Shown here piece after piece: positions 15,273-22,642 of a DNA stretch of 40,361 bases (position 1 is its first letter; every line of letters begins with the position of its first letter). The notes under the pieces were generated by a model. That model was not told where the DNA came from, did no database searches, and saw only the letters and a program-made list of their open reading frames with translations. Location of the stretch: NCBI GenBank assembly GCA_051881635.1, contig JBJEQG010000138.1, positions 1 through 40,361 of the forward strand, written 5' to 3'. The position numbers were made by a program, and so were the translations under genes. Source of the stretch: JBJEQG01 sp051881635. GTDB taxonomy: Bacteria > Bacillota > Clostridia > Oscillospirales > Acutalibacteraceae.

Positions 15273-16649
15273 TTAAAACTCCAATTTTGCGGAAATGTAA
15301 TCAACAAGTTTGTCAATAGCAATTCTCTCCTGAGCCATTGTGTCACGGTCACGAACAGTAACACAGCCGTCATCAACACTTTCAAAGTCATAGGTAATGC
15401 AGAAAGGTGTACCGATTTCGTCCTGACGGCGATAACGCTTGCCGATTGAACCCGCATCATCATAATCAACCATGAAATGCTTTTGCAACATGGCAAAAAC
15501 TTCTTCCGCTTTATCGTTCAATTTCTTGGATAACGGCAAAACCGCCGCTTTAATCGGAGCAAGTGTCGGGTGAAAATGCAGAACAACACGGGTATCCTTT
15601 TCGTCAATGACTTCCTCGTCATAAGCCTCTGTCATAACCGCCAGGAACAAACGCTCAACGCCCAAAGACGGCTCGATAACATACGGAATGTATTTTTCGT
15701 TTGTTTGCGGGTCGAAGTATTCAAGGCTCTTGCCACTTGTTTTGATATGCTGTGTGAGGTCATAGTCCGTTCTGTCGGCAACGCCCCAAAGTTCACCCCA
15801 ACCAAACGGGAACATATATTCAAAGTCGGTTGTTGCTTTGGAATAAAAACACAATTCCTCAGGGGAGTGGTCACGCAGTCTGAGGTTTTCGGGTTTAATA
15901 TTGAGAGAGTAGAGCCAATCACGGCAGAAACTTCTCCAATAGTCGAACCATTCGAGGTCAGTACCCGGTTTGCAGAAAAATTCAAGTTCCATTTGCTCAA
16001 ATTCTCTGACACGGAAGATAAACTTTCCTGGTGTGATTTCATTTCTGAAAGACTTGCCGACCTGTGCAACACCGAAAGGAATTTTCTTGCGGCTTGTTCT
16101 TTGAATATTGGCAAAGTTTACGAAAATACCCTGTGCCGTTTCGGGACGGAGGTAAATTTCGTCCTTAACATCTTCCGTAACGCCTTGGAAAGTCTTGAAC
16201 ATCAAATTGAATTGACGAATTTCCGTAAAGTTATGTTTGCCGCAGTTCGGGCAGGCAATTTGGTGTTCGTTGATATAATCCGTCATCTGTTGATTTGTCC
16301 AGCCGGCAACATTTGTGCCGTCAAAATCTTCAATCAGGTTGTCAGCTCTGTGGCGGGTTTTGCACTCACGGCAATCCATAAGCGGGTCGGAAAAACCGCC
16401 AAGATGTCCTGATGCAACCCATGTTTGGGGATTCATGAGGATTGCAGAGTCTAAGCCGACATTGTATTTATTTTCCTGTACAAACTTTTTAAGCCATGCG
16501 TTTTTGATATTGTTTTTGAGGGCAACACCCAAAGGACCGTAATCCCATGTGTTGGCAAGACCGCCATAGATTTCCGAACCCGGATATACAAAACCTCTGT
16601 TTTTGCAAAGGGCAACAAGCTTGTCCATTGATTTTTCACTGTTCTTCAT
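15273..16649 (-). CDS. glyQS: glycyl-tRNA synthetase, single-chain homodimeric type
   Basis: A 458-residue class II synthetase that charges tRNA-Gly, the alpha2 (eukaryote-like) form rather than GlyQ plus GlyS. Seen in order: SRGFVYPG-like opening (KNRGFVYPGSEIYGG), a zinc-type CREC and CPNC pair, FNLMFKT, RPETAQGIFVNF, motif 2 around VGKSFRNEITP, VREFEQMELEFF, and motif 3 ending in EPSLGVERLF. The anticodon-binding domain fills the C-terminal 100 residues. Ribosome site TATGGAGG precedes the ATG. It is monocistronic. Its promoter gives a leader of only about 20 bases, too short for a T-box. Confidence 0.97.
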   Translation of the reverse strand: MKNSEKSMDKLVALCKNRGFVYPGSEIYGGLANTWDYGPLGVALKNNIKNAWLKKFVQENKYNVGLDSAILMNPQTWVASGHLGGFSDPLMDCRECKTRHRADNLIEDFDGTNVAGWTNQQMTDYINEHQIACPNCGKHNFTEIRQFNLMFKTFQGVTEDVKDEIYLRPETAQGIFVNFANIQRTSRKKIPFGVAQVGKSFRNEITPGKFIFRVREFEQMELEFFCKPGTDLEWFDYWRSFCRDWLYSLNIKPENLRLRDHSPEELCFYSKATTDFEYMFPFGWGELWGVADRTDYDLTQHIKTSGKSLEYFDPQTNEKYIPYVIEPSLGVERLFLAVMTEAYDEEVIDEKDTRVVLHFHPTLAPIKAAVLPLSKKLNDKAEEVFAMLQKHFMVDYDDAGSIGKRYRRQDEIGTPFCITYDFESVDDGCVTVRDRDTMAQERIAIDKLVDYISAKLEF

Positions 16650-16681
16650 TGAAAAGCCTCCATAATGTATTTATATTTCAA

Positions 16682-16710
16682 ATTCTATCATTTTTTATGA
16701 CAGACTGCAA
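16682..16710 (-). promoter_or_regulatory. promoter of glyQS
   Basis: On the reverse strand: TTGCAG (16710-16705), 17-base spacer, TAGAAT (16687-16682), with a TG one base before the -10 (extended -10). Confidence 0.7.
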
Positions 16711-16842
16711 GAAAAAGTTTGCAAGGTGTCATTTTGCCATTCCTGTATATTTTGTAGAATTATGTAATTATCATATTAAAGTGTATATTTGGAAATGTCA
16801 AGAAAAATATCCCGAAAAAATCTTCAATAAAATATGAAAGTA

Positions 16843-16851
16843 TGTTATAAT
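16843..16851 (+). promoter_or_regulatory. extended -10 promoter of pyrK-pyrD
   Basis: TGTTATAAT: TG at 16843-16844 and TATAAT at 16846-16851, with only a weak -35 upstream. The pyrK start is about 40 bases on. No PyrR attenuator-like hairpins fit in this leader. Confidence 0.6.
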
Positions 16852-16892
16852 AAAAATAATACGCCGTTCGGATTTTAGAAAGGAATGATTTT

Positions 16893-17651
16893 ATGAAATA
16901 TGACGCACAACTGTGCCGATTGGTATCTAAAAAGCAGTTGACACCGACAATTTATGATTTTTGTTTGGAAAATAAAACTTTGGCAGCAGCCGCAAAAGCA
17001 GGGCAATTTGCCCATGTGCTTGTACCTGGAAAAACCTTACGCCGTCCGATTTCAATTTGCGATGCGGAAAATGATTGCCTCCGTTTGGTTTTTGAAATTC
17101 GGGGTGCAGGTACGGAACAGCTTGCACAAACCAAAGAGGGCGAATATTTAGATGTTCTTGCACCACTCGGACATGGTTTTTCGATTGACCCGAACAAAAA
17201 AACAATCTTTGTTGGCGGTGGAATCGGTGTGCCGCCCATGCTGTACAGTGTGAAAACTCAGGGCGGAAACAGCGTTGCCATTCTCGGTTTCAGAAATCAA
17301 TCCGCCGTCATTTTGGAGGAAGATTTTAAAGCGGTCAGCGGAAAAGTAATTGTCACAACTGATGACGGCAGTTACGGTCTGCATGGATTTGTAACACAAC
17401 CTTTGGCGGAAGAAATCAAAACTGCGGAAATGGTTTGTGCGTGTGGACCAATGCCCATGCTCAAACGCATTGCAGCATTGGCAAAAGAGCATAATGTTCC
17501 CTGTCAGGTTTCTTTGGAGGAAAGAATGGCTTGCGGTATCGGAGCGTGTTTAGGGTGTGCCGTTATGGTGAACCGTGAGGACGGTACGCAAGGGTATAAG
17601 CATGTATGTAAAAACGGCCCTGTATTTAACGCTGAGGAGGTTGTTTGGTAA
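16893..17651 (+). CDS. pyrK: dihydroorotate dehydrogenase electron-transfer subunit PyrK
   Basis: A 252-residue iron-sulfur flavoprotein that passes electrons from PyrD to NAD. FAD-binding RRPISICD (about 50-57), the NAD-binding GGGIGVPPML, and the C-terminal [2Fe-2S] cysteines (MACGIGACLGC followed by HVCKNGPVF) are all present, and the length is typical. The stop TAA shares one base with the pyrD ATG, so the two subunits are translationally coupled. First gene of a long forward run (pyrK, pyrD, unknown, phosphatase, ruvX, VanZ-like). Confidence 0.96.
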   Translation: MKYDAQLCRLVSKKQLTPTIYDFCLENKTLAAAAKAGQFAHVLVPGKTLRRPISICDAENDCLRLVFEIRGAGTEQLAQTKEGEYLDVLAPLGHGFSIDPNKKTIFVGGGIGVPPMLYSVKTQGGNSVAILGFRNQSAVILEEDFKAVSGKVIVTTDDGSYGLHGFVTQPLAEEIKTAEMVCACGPMPMLKRIAALAKEHNVPCQVSLEERMACGIGACLGCAVMVNREDGTQGYKHVCKNGPVFNAEEVVW

Positions 17652-18562
17652 TGGCAGATTTATCCGTAAATATTGCAGGTGTTCACTTTGAAAATCCGAT
17701 TATTGCCGCTTCGGGGACAATCGGTTTCGGACATGAATATAGTGAGTTCTATCCGCTTTCAACTTTGGGCGGTATTTCATGCAAAGGAATTACGCTCAAA
17801 GAGCGTCCCGGTAATCCTCCGCCCCGTATTGCGGAAACACCAAGCGGTATGTTGAATGCTGTTGGACTTCAAAACCCTGGTGTTGACCATTTCATCAAAG
17901 AGGATTTGCCATGGTTGAAACAGCAGGGACTTGTTATTATCGCCAATGCGGCAGGCAGTACGCAAGAGGATTATTGTGAAATGGCGGAAAAACTTTCGGC
18001 ATCTGATGTTGATATGATTGAGCTGAATATTTCCTGTCCGAATGTTAAAGAGGGTGGTGTGCAGTTCGGCACATCGTGTGCGTCCGTTGCCGCCATTACA
18101 AAGGCAGTGCGGAAACATTGTACAAAGCCGTTGATTATCAAACTTTCTCCAAATGTTTCGGATATTGCCTCTATCGCAAAAGCAGCAGAGGCTGAGGGTG
18201 CAGACGCTGTTTCTTTGATTAACACATTGACCGGTATGAGAATTGACATCAATACCCGCCGTCCGATTATTAAAAATATTACGGGTGGTATGTCAGGTCC
18301 GGCAGTGTTCCCTGTGGCGGTTCGTATGGTATGGCAGGTTAAAAATGCGGTATCAATTCCGGTTATCGGTATGGGCGGTATTACAACATGGCAGGACGCT
18401 GTGGAAATGATGATTGCGGGTGCAGATGCTATTCAAATCGGTACAGCACTATTTACAGACCCATATGCCCCTGTCAAAATTGCCAAAGGTTTGAATGATT
18501 ATTTGGATAAAAACAACATGAAGTCCGTTACTGAGCTGACACAAACGGTTATTACGGATTGA
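17651..18562 (+). CDS. pyrD: dihydroorotate dehydrogenase, type 1B catalytic subunit
   Basis: A 303-residue FMN enzyme that oxidises dihydroorotate to orotate in pyrimidine synthesis. ASGTIGFG, GLQNPGVDHF, the catalytic C129 in NISCPNVKEGG, LSPNV and the FMN phosphate site GMGGI with IQIGTALF are intact. ATG 17651 overlaps the pyrK stop and follows GAGGAGG at the right distance; an in-frame TTG two codons earlier is not needed. No other pyrimidine gene lies in the window, so the pathway is split in this genome. Confidence 0.97.
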   Translation: MADLSVNIAGVHFENPIIAASGTIGFGHEYSEFYPLSTLGGISCKGITLKERPGNPPPRIAETPSGMLNAVGLQNPGVDHFIKEDLPWLKQQGLVIIANAAGSTQEDYCEMAEKLSASDVDMIELNISCPNVKEGGVQFGTSCASVAAITKAVRKHCTKPLIIKLSPNVSDIASIAKAAEAEGADAVSLINTLTGMRIDINTRRPIIKNITGGMSGPAVFPVAVRMVWQVKNAVSIPVIGMGGITTWQDAVEMMIAGADAIQIGTALFTDPYAPVKIAKGLNDYLDKNNMKSVTELTQTVITD

Positions 18563-18575
18563 GGAGATTTTCAGC

Positions 18576-19307
18576 GTGGGCAAAACAGAGCCGATTAAAA
18601 TAATCTATTCCGAAGAAGAAAAAACTTTTAAAGTTGTGGGTGGTATCGTCGATTTGGGATATATGGGTGTTTATAAGACCGAAAATATTCAGATAGCTGT
18701 GTTTGACGGCACAACTTTGGAAAATGTTTTTAATGACAAAAAACAAAGTCAATACTATAGCGAAGTCTATAAACCGCTGAGAGCCTATTTGCGGAAAGAT
18801 ATGGCAAACGATGAAATTGCCGAAGGACTTGAAAAATTCTATAATGAACGCATTGCTGATATAAATAAGCACCAAATCGAACTGAATCAAATTTTTCTGA
18901 GCCATATTCTCGATGATATTTTTTCAAGTGGATTTCCTTTTTGGGAGGAATGTCCCGATTATACAGTGACTGAAAAAATGCCACAATGTGATGAGGACGA
19001 TATATATGACTTTATCTTTAACGATGAAGCCAACAAAATGAGCCAAGAAATCTATGCACACTATCAAGAGAAAACCTGCATTGGAGCGGTTGATACCTCA
19101 ACACCTGTTGCGGATTTTTTCCGAGCCTATCTTCCAACACTGAATTTAGATAAATTTCTTGCGAGTATTTGCGGCGAATATTTGACACTTGACAAAGCTA
19201 ATATTGTCTTTGAATGTTCAGGCAAGGGACAGGCAATTGATTTGGCGTGCGGTGCTTATGCGGAAATTACAGTCAGCAATTCGTTTTACGATTGGCATAA
19301 TTTCTAA
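18576..19307 (+). CDS. unknown soluble protein, 243 residues
   Basis: GTG start at 18576 after GAGGAGA, 13 bases after pyrD. No signal peptide or membrane helix. A beta-rich N-terminal part (VVGGIVDLGYMGVYKTENIQ) is followed by an acidic helical middle and a C-terminal part with ECSGKGQAIDLACGAYAEI. Many Asp, Glu and aromatic residues. I do not recognise the family and see no catalytic motif. It is tightly placed between pyrD and the histidine phosphatase (18 bases to the latter), so it is expressed with them. Confidence 0.7.
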   Translation: MGKTEPIKIIYSEEEKTFKVVGGIVDLGYMGVYKTENIQIAVFDGTTLENVFNDKKQSQYYSEVYKPLRAYLRKDMANDEIAEGLEKFYNERIADINKHQIELNQIFLSHILDDIFSSGFPFWEECPDYTVTEKMPQCDEDDIYDFIFNDEANKMSQEIYAHYQEKTCIGAVDTSTPVADFFRAYLPTLNLDKFLASICGEYLTLDKANIVFECSGKGQAIDLACGAYAEITVSNSFYDWHNF

Positions 19308-19325
19308 AACAGGGGGATTTTTAAA

Positions 19326-19937
19326 TTGACAAAAGTAATATTGGTGCGTCATTGTCAGGCAGAGGGCAATCTGAAACGCTTTTTTCAAGGACGCATTGAC
19401 TCGAAAGTGACCGAACAGGGCAGAAAACAAATCGGTCAGGTTATGGAGCTTTTAAGCACCGAAAATATAGACGCAATCTATTGCAGTTCGCTCACAAGGG
19501 CAAAGAGAACCGCTGACGGTATCAATATGTATCATGAATTGCCGATTCATATTGACGATGAACTCATTGAAATCAATGCGGGCGATTGGGAAGGAAAATA
19601 TCTGGCGGATATTGAAAAGGAATATCCCGAAGAATATGATAACTGGTGTCATAACCAAAAGGATTTTATTGCCCCAAACGGGGAGAGTATGGTACAGGTT
19701 TATGAGCGTGTGAAAAACGCTTTAACAAACATTGTCAAAGAAAATCCAAATAAGATTGTTTGTGTTGTTTCACATGGGTGTGCAATCAAAAATATGATGT
19801 GTTTTGCTCACAGTTGGACGATTGAAAATATAGACCAAGTGCCGTTAGGGACAAATGTGTCTGTAAATGTTTTGGAATTTGATGAAAATATGAACTGTAA
19901 GATTATTATTGAAAATTATACCGACCACATTCGATAA
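19326..19937 (+). CDS. histidine phosphatase (phosphoglycerate mutase-like)
   Basis: 203 residues, TTG start after GGGGGA. The catalytic phospho-histidine motif reads VRHCQAEGN (usual form RHGET), and the second His is in VVSHGCAIKNMM; EINAGDWEGK supplies the acid. This is the branch of small-molecule phosphatases that includes GpmB- and CobC-like enzymes; the substrate cannot be assigned. The Gly-to-Cys change in RHG is seen in some members and leaves the catalytic residues intact. It is 18 bases from the gene before it and 18 from ruvX. Confidence 0.87.
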   Translation: MTKVILVRHCQAEGNLKRFFQGRIDSKVTEQGRKQIGQVMELLSTENIDAIYCSSLTRAKRTADGINMYHELPIHIDDELIEINAGDWEGKYLADIEKEYPEEYDNWCHNQKDFIAPNGESMVQVYERVKNALTNIVKENPNKIVCVVSHGCAIKNMMCFAHSWTIENIDQVPLGTNVSVNVLEFDENMNCKIIIENYTDHIR

Positions 19938-19955
19938 ATTTAAAGAGAGGTTTTT

Positions 19956-20375
19956 ATGGTTATTTTGGCAGTAGACTATGGCAGAGCAAGAACAGGTTTG
20001 GCTGTATCGGATAAAAATGAAATGCTTGCCTCACCAATAGGTACGGTTGCGGAAAGTGACAGTGCGTTATTGGCACAAAAAATTTTTGCTGAGGTTCAGA
20101 AACATAAAGCGGAATTGATTGTCATGGGACTGCCGAGAAATATGGACGGCAGTGAGGGGGAAAGTGCCAAAAATATCCGCAGTTTTGCGGAAACGCTTAA
20201 AGCCGTTACAGGATTGGAAATTGTGCTTCGTGATGAACGATGTACCACAGTAACCGCTCATAGCTATCTGAATGAAACAAACACAAGAGGTAAAAAACGA
20301 AAAGCGGTTGTTGACAGTGTGGCGGCTGTGATTATTTTGGAGGACTATTTGCGGTATAGGAGGAACACAACATGA
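19956..20375 (+). CDS. ruvX: YqgF/RuvX family, putative Holliday junction resolvase or rRNA-processing nuclease
   Basis: 139 residues, RNase H-like fold. Acidic sites: D in AVDYGRARTGLAV, the GLPRNMDGSEG loop, DERCTTVTA, and the final D in VDSVAAVIILEDYL. Length and motifs are those of YqgF, which processes the 16S rRNA 5' end in E. coli and has been called RuvX. ATG follows AAAGAGAGG. Its last bases overlap the start of the VanZ-like gene (ATGA type). Confidence 0.94.
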   Translation: MVILAVDYGRARTGLAVSDKNEMLASPIGTVAESDSALLAQKIFAEVQKHKAELIVMGLPRNMDGSEGESAKNIRSFAETLKAVTGLEIVLRDERCTTVTAHSYLNETNTRGKKRKAVVDSVAAVIILEDYLRYRRNTT

Positions 20376-21244
20376 CGGTATTACCCGGACAAAGGCTTAC
20401 AATCGGTCAGCTTTTTGTTTCGTTGGCGGCTGGTCTGATGTTTTTTCTTTTGCCCAATGATGCTCGGAACTCTTTTGAATCACCAACGCGTGAAAGCATG
20501 ATTTTTATTGTTTCGGTTGCGATTACGGCGGGATTGCTGATTATTGTTCGGCGATATGAGGCGGTCGGTGCGGCAATGATTACTTCATCATGCCTTTGCC
20601 TGTCCAACTATATCATTACGGAAATTTCAAGAGCGTGTGCAGACGGTGATTATTGGCCGTCCGTTTCACAGTATCAACTGTTAAGCTGGATTATTCTGTG
20701 TATCACTCCGCTTTTAACAACAATATTTGTGCGTCTTTTGGCATCTGGTATTTGGTACACGCCCGAAAAAAGACGGGGATTCAGCCGTTTTTTGGCATTG
20801 AGTCTGCGAGCGTGTATGATTATATATGTTCCTATTTTAATTATAAAAATGTTTATTCCCACAGAAGTAAACTTTGAATTGCCACGCAATTTCGATTTAG
20901 TTCCGTTACAACATATAATAGCGTGTGTGACGGGTGTATATAATGACGGTTGGCTGTATCTTGCAAAAAATCTTCTGATTTTAATGCCGGTGGGATTTTA
21001 TTTGGCGGTTGCCGTTAATCATATCCGTTGGTGGCAGTTTGGACTGTTGGGACTTTCTATCGGTCTGACAATAGAAATTATCCAGCTTTCCCTAAATACG
21101 GCTTTGTTTTGTATAGATGATTTGATTTTGTATGTTGTCGGTATTTTAGTAGGAGCGGGGATAAAGTATCTTTTTGATATATTCCGAAATCTTCTGACAG
21201 AGGGAAAAGAAAAGAAAATGCTCTATATCTTGGAAAGTTCATGA
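20372..21244 (+). CDS. VanZ-like membrane protein
   Basis: A 290-residue polytopic protein with about seven hydrophobic helices. The VanZ region is the C-terminal half: NFDLVPLQHI, then NLLILMPVGFYLAV, a Ser/Glu helix (GLSIGLTIEIIQLSL) and the conserved acidic pair in CIDDLILYVVG. The N-terminal half has three extra helices and a WY-rich loop. VanZ relatives are linked to glycopeptide resistance and envelope protection; the function of this one is unknown. The start overlaps the ruvX stop by 4 bases. Last gene of the pyrK run. Confidence 0.8.
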   Translation: MTVLPGQRLTIGQLFVSLAAGLMFFLLPNDARNSFESPTRESMIFIVSVAITAGLLIIVRRYEAVGAAMITSSCLCLSNYIITEISRACADGDYWPSVSQYQLLSWIILCITPLLTTIFVRLLASGIWYTPEKRRGFSRFLALSLRACMIIYVPILIIKMFIPTEVNFELPRNFDLVPLQHIIACVTGVYNDGWLYLAKNLLILMPVGFYLAVAVNHIRWWQFGLLGLSIGLTIEIIQLSLNTALFCIDDLILYVVGILVGAGIKYLFDIFRNLLTEGKEKKMLYILESS

Positions 21245-21259
21245 TATAAAGCAATAGTA

Positions 21260-21288
21260 TTGATAACAGGAAAAAATTGTGATATTAT
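21260..21288 (+). promoter_or_regulatory. sigma-A promoter of glf
   Basis: TTGATA (21260-21265), 17-base spacer, TATTAT (21283-21288). The leader is about 80 bases. Confidence 0.7.
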
Positions 21289-21375
21289 AGGAGTAATAAA
21301 AGCATTTTAGTCTGTGGTTAAGGTAAGGAAAGATTAAAGGCTTGGTTGTAAAAAATATAATTAGGAGTGTGCAAT

Positions 21376-22476
21376 ATGTACGATTATTTAATTGTCGGTG
21401 CAGGTTTGTTCGGTGCGGTTTTTGCTTATGAGGCAAAAAAAAGAGGCAAAAAATGCTTAGTGATTGATAAGAGAAATCATGTCGGCGGCAATATCTATTG
21501 CGAAAATATTGAGGGTATCAATGTCCATAAATATGGTGCTCACATCTTCCACACAAGTGACAAGAAAATATGGAACTATATTAACCAATTTGCGGAATTT
21601 AATAACTACATCAACTCCCCTGTGGCAATTTATAAGGACGAGCTGTATAATCTGCCCTTCAACATGAACACTTTTAGCAAACTTTGGAATATTAAAACAC
21701 CTGCTGAGGCACAAAAGATTATTGCCGAACAAATTGCCGATTTAAATCTTTCCGAGCCGAAAAACCTTGAAGAACAAGCGTTAAGTTTGGTTGGGCGTGA
21801 TGTTTATGAAAAACTCATCAAAGGTTATACGGAAAAACAATGGGGCAGGGACTGTAAAGATTTGCCGTCTTTCATCATTAAGCGTTTACCGCTTCGCTTT
21901 ACATACGATAACAACTACTTCAATGACCGCTATCAGGGTATTCCATGCGGTGGATACAATACGATTATCGAAAAAATGTTGGAAGGTGTTGATGTTTTGA
22001 CCAATACCGACTATTTTGAGTGGGTTAAGGAGAACAGCGGCACATTCGTCAAAACCGTATTTACAGGCATGATTGATGAATTTTTCGGCTACAAATTAGG
22101 TGTTCTGGAATATCGTTCCGTTCGTTTTGAAACGGAAGTTTTGGACTGTGAAAACTATCAGGGTAATGCCGTTGTCAACTACACCGATAGAGCTGTTCCA
22201 TATACACGCATTATCGAACACAAACACTTTGAATTCGGAAAACAGCCTAAGACGGTTATTTCAAAAGAATATTCCTCCGAATGGAAACAGGGCGTTGAAC
22301 CTTACTATCCGATTAACAACGATAGAAACAATGCTTTGTATGAGGAATACAAACAGCTTGCCGAAAGCGAACCGAATGTCATTTTCGGCGGCCGTTTGGG
22401 TAACTACAAATATTATGATATGGATAAGGTAATTGCGGCGGCTTTGGAGGCCGTAACAAAAGAGTTTGGAGAGTAA
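21376..22476 (+). CDS. glf: UDP-galactopyranose mutase
   Basis: A 366-residue flavoenzyme that interconverts UDP-galactopyranose and UDP-galactofuranose for surface polysaccharide. FAD-binding VGAGLFGAVFAYEAKKRG and IDKRNHVGGN at the N-terminus, then GAHIFHT, YTEKQWG, RYQGIPCGGYN, and the closing GGRLGNYKYYDMD. ATG 21376 follows TTAGGAGTG; the in-frame GTG 21367 lies inside that ribosome site. It has its own promoter and terminator. It implies galactofuranose in the cell envelope, with the polymer-making genes elsewhere or in the operon at 35-40 kb. Confidence 0.96.
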   Translation: MYDYLIVGAGLFGAVFAYEAKKRGKKCLVIDKRNHVGGNIYCENIEGINVHKYGAHIFHTSDKKIWNYINQFAEFNNYINSPVAIYKDELYNLPFNMNTFSKLWNIKTPAEAQKIIAEQIADLNLSEPKNLEEQALSLVGRDVYEKLIKGYTEKQWGRDCKDLPSFIIKRLPLRFTYDNNYFNDRYQGIPCGGYNTIIEKMLEGVDVLTNTDYFEWVKENSGTFVKTVFTGMIDEFFGYKLGVLEYRSVRFETEVLDCENYQGNAVVNYTDRAVPYTRIIEHKHFEFGKQPKTVISKEYSSEWKQGVEPYYPINNDRNNALYEEYKQLAESEPNVIFGGRLGNYKYYDMDKVIAAALEAVTKEFGE

Positions 22477-22498
22477 TCTCCGATAAATATAATTATTT

Positions 22499-22538
22499 GA
22501 AAGACAGAAAATATTGTTCATTTTCTGTCTTTCATTTT
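22499..22538 (+). terminator. terminator of glf
   Basis: A perfect 14-bp stem (22499-22512 with 22520-22533) followed by ATTTTTG. Confidence 0.88.
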
Positions 22539-22566
22539 TGAAAAATAAAAAAACTGTGAAATAGGC

Positions 22567-22595
22567 TTGAAAAGCGTCTAAAAAAGTCGTATTAT
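22567..22595 (+). promoter_or_regulatory. sigma-A promoter of the zinc-ribbon protein gene
   Basis: TTGAAA (22567-22572), 17-base spacer, TATTAT (22590-22595), about 40 bases before the start. Confidence 0.78.
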
Positions 22596-22642
22596 AAAGA
22601 TAATAAATATATTTAAAAAGGCATTATTGCCGAGGAGGTACT

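Noticed and set aside
15570..16412. Long forward frame (280 codons) antisense to glyQS
   Set aside because: No ribosome site or family pattern; codon periodicity belongs to glyQS on the other strand.
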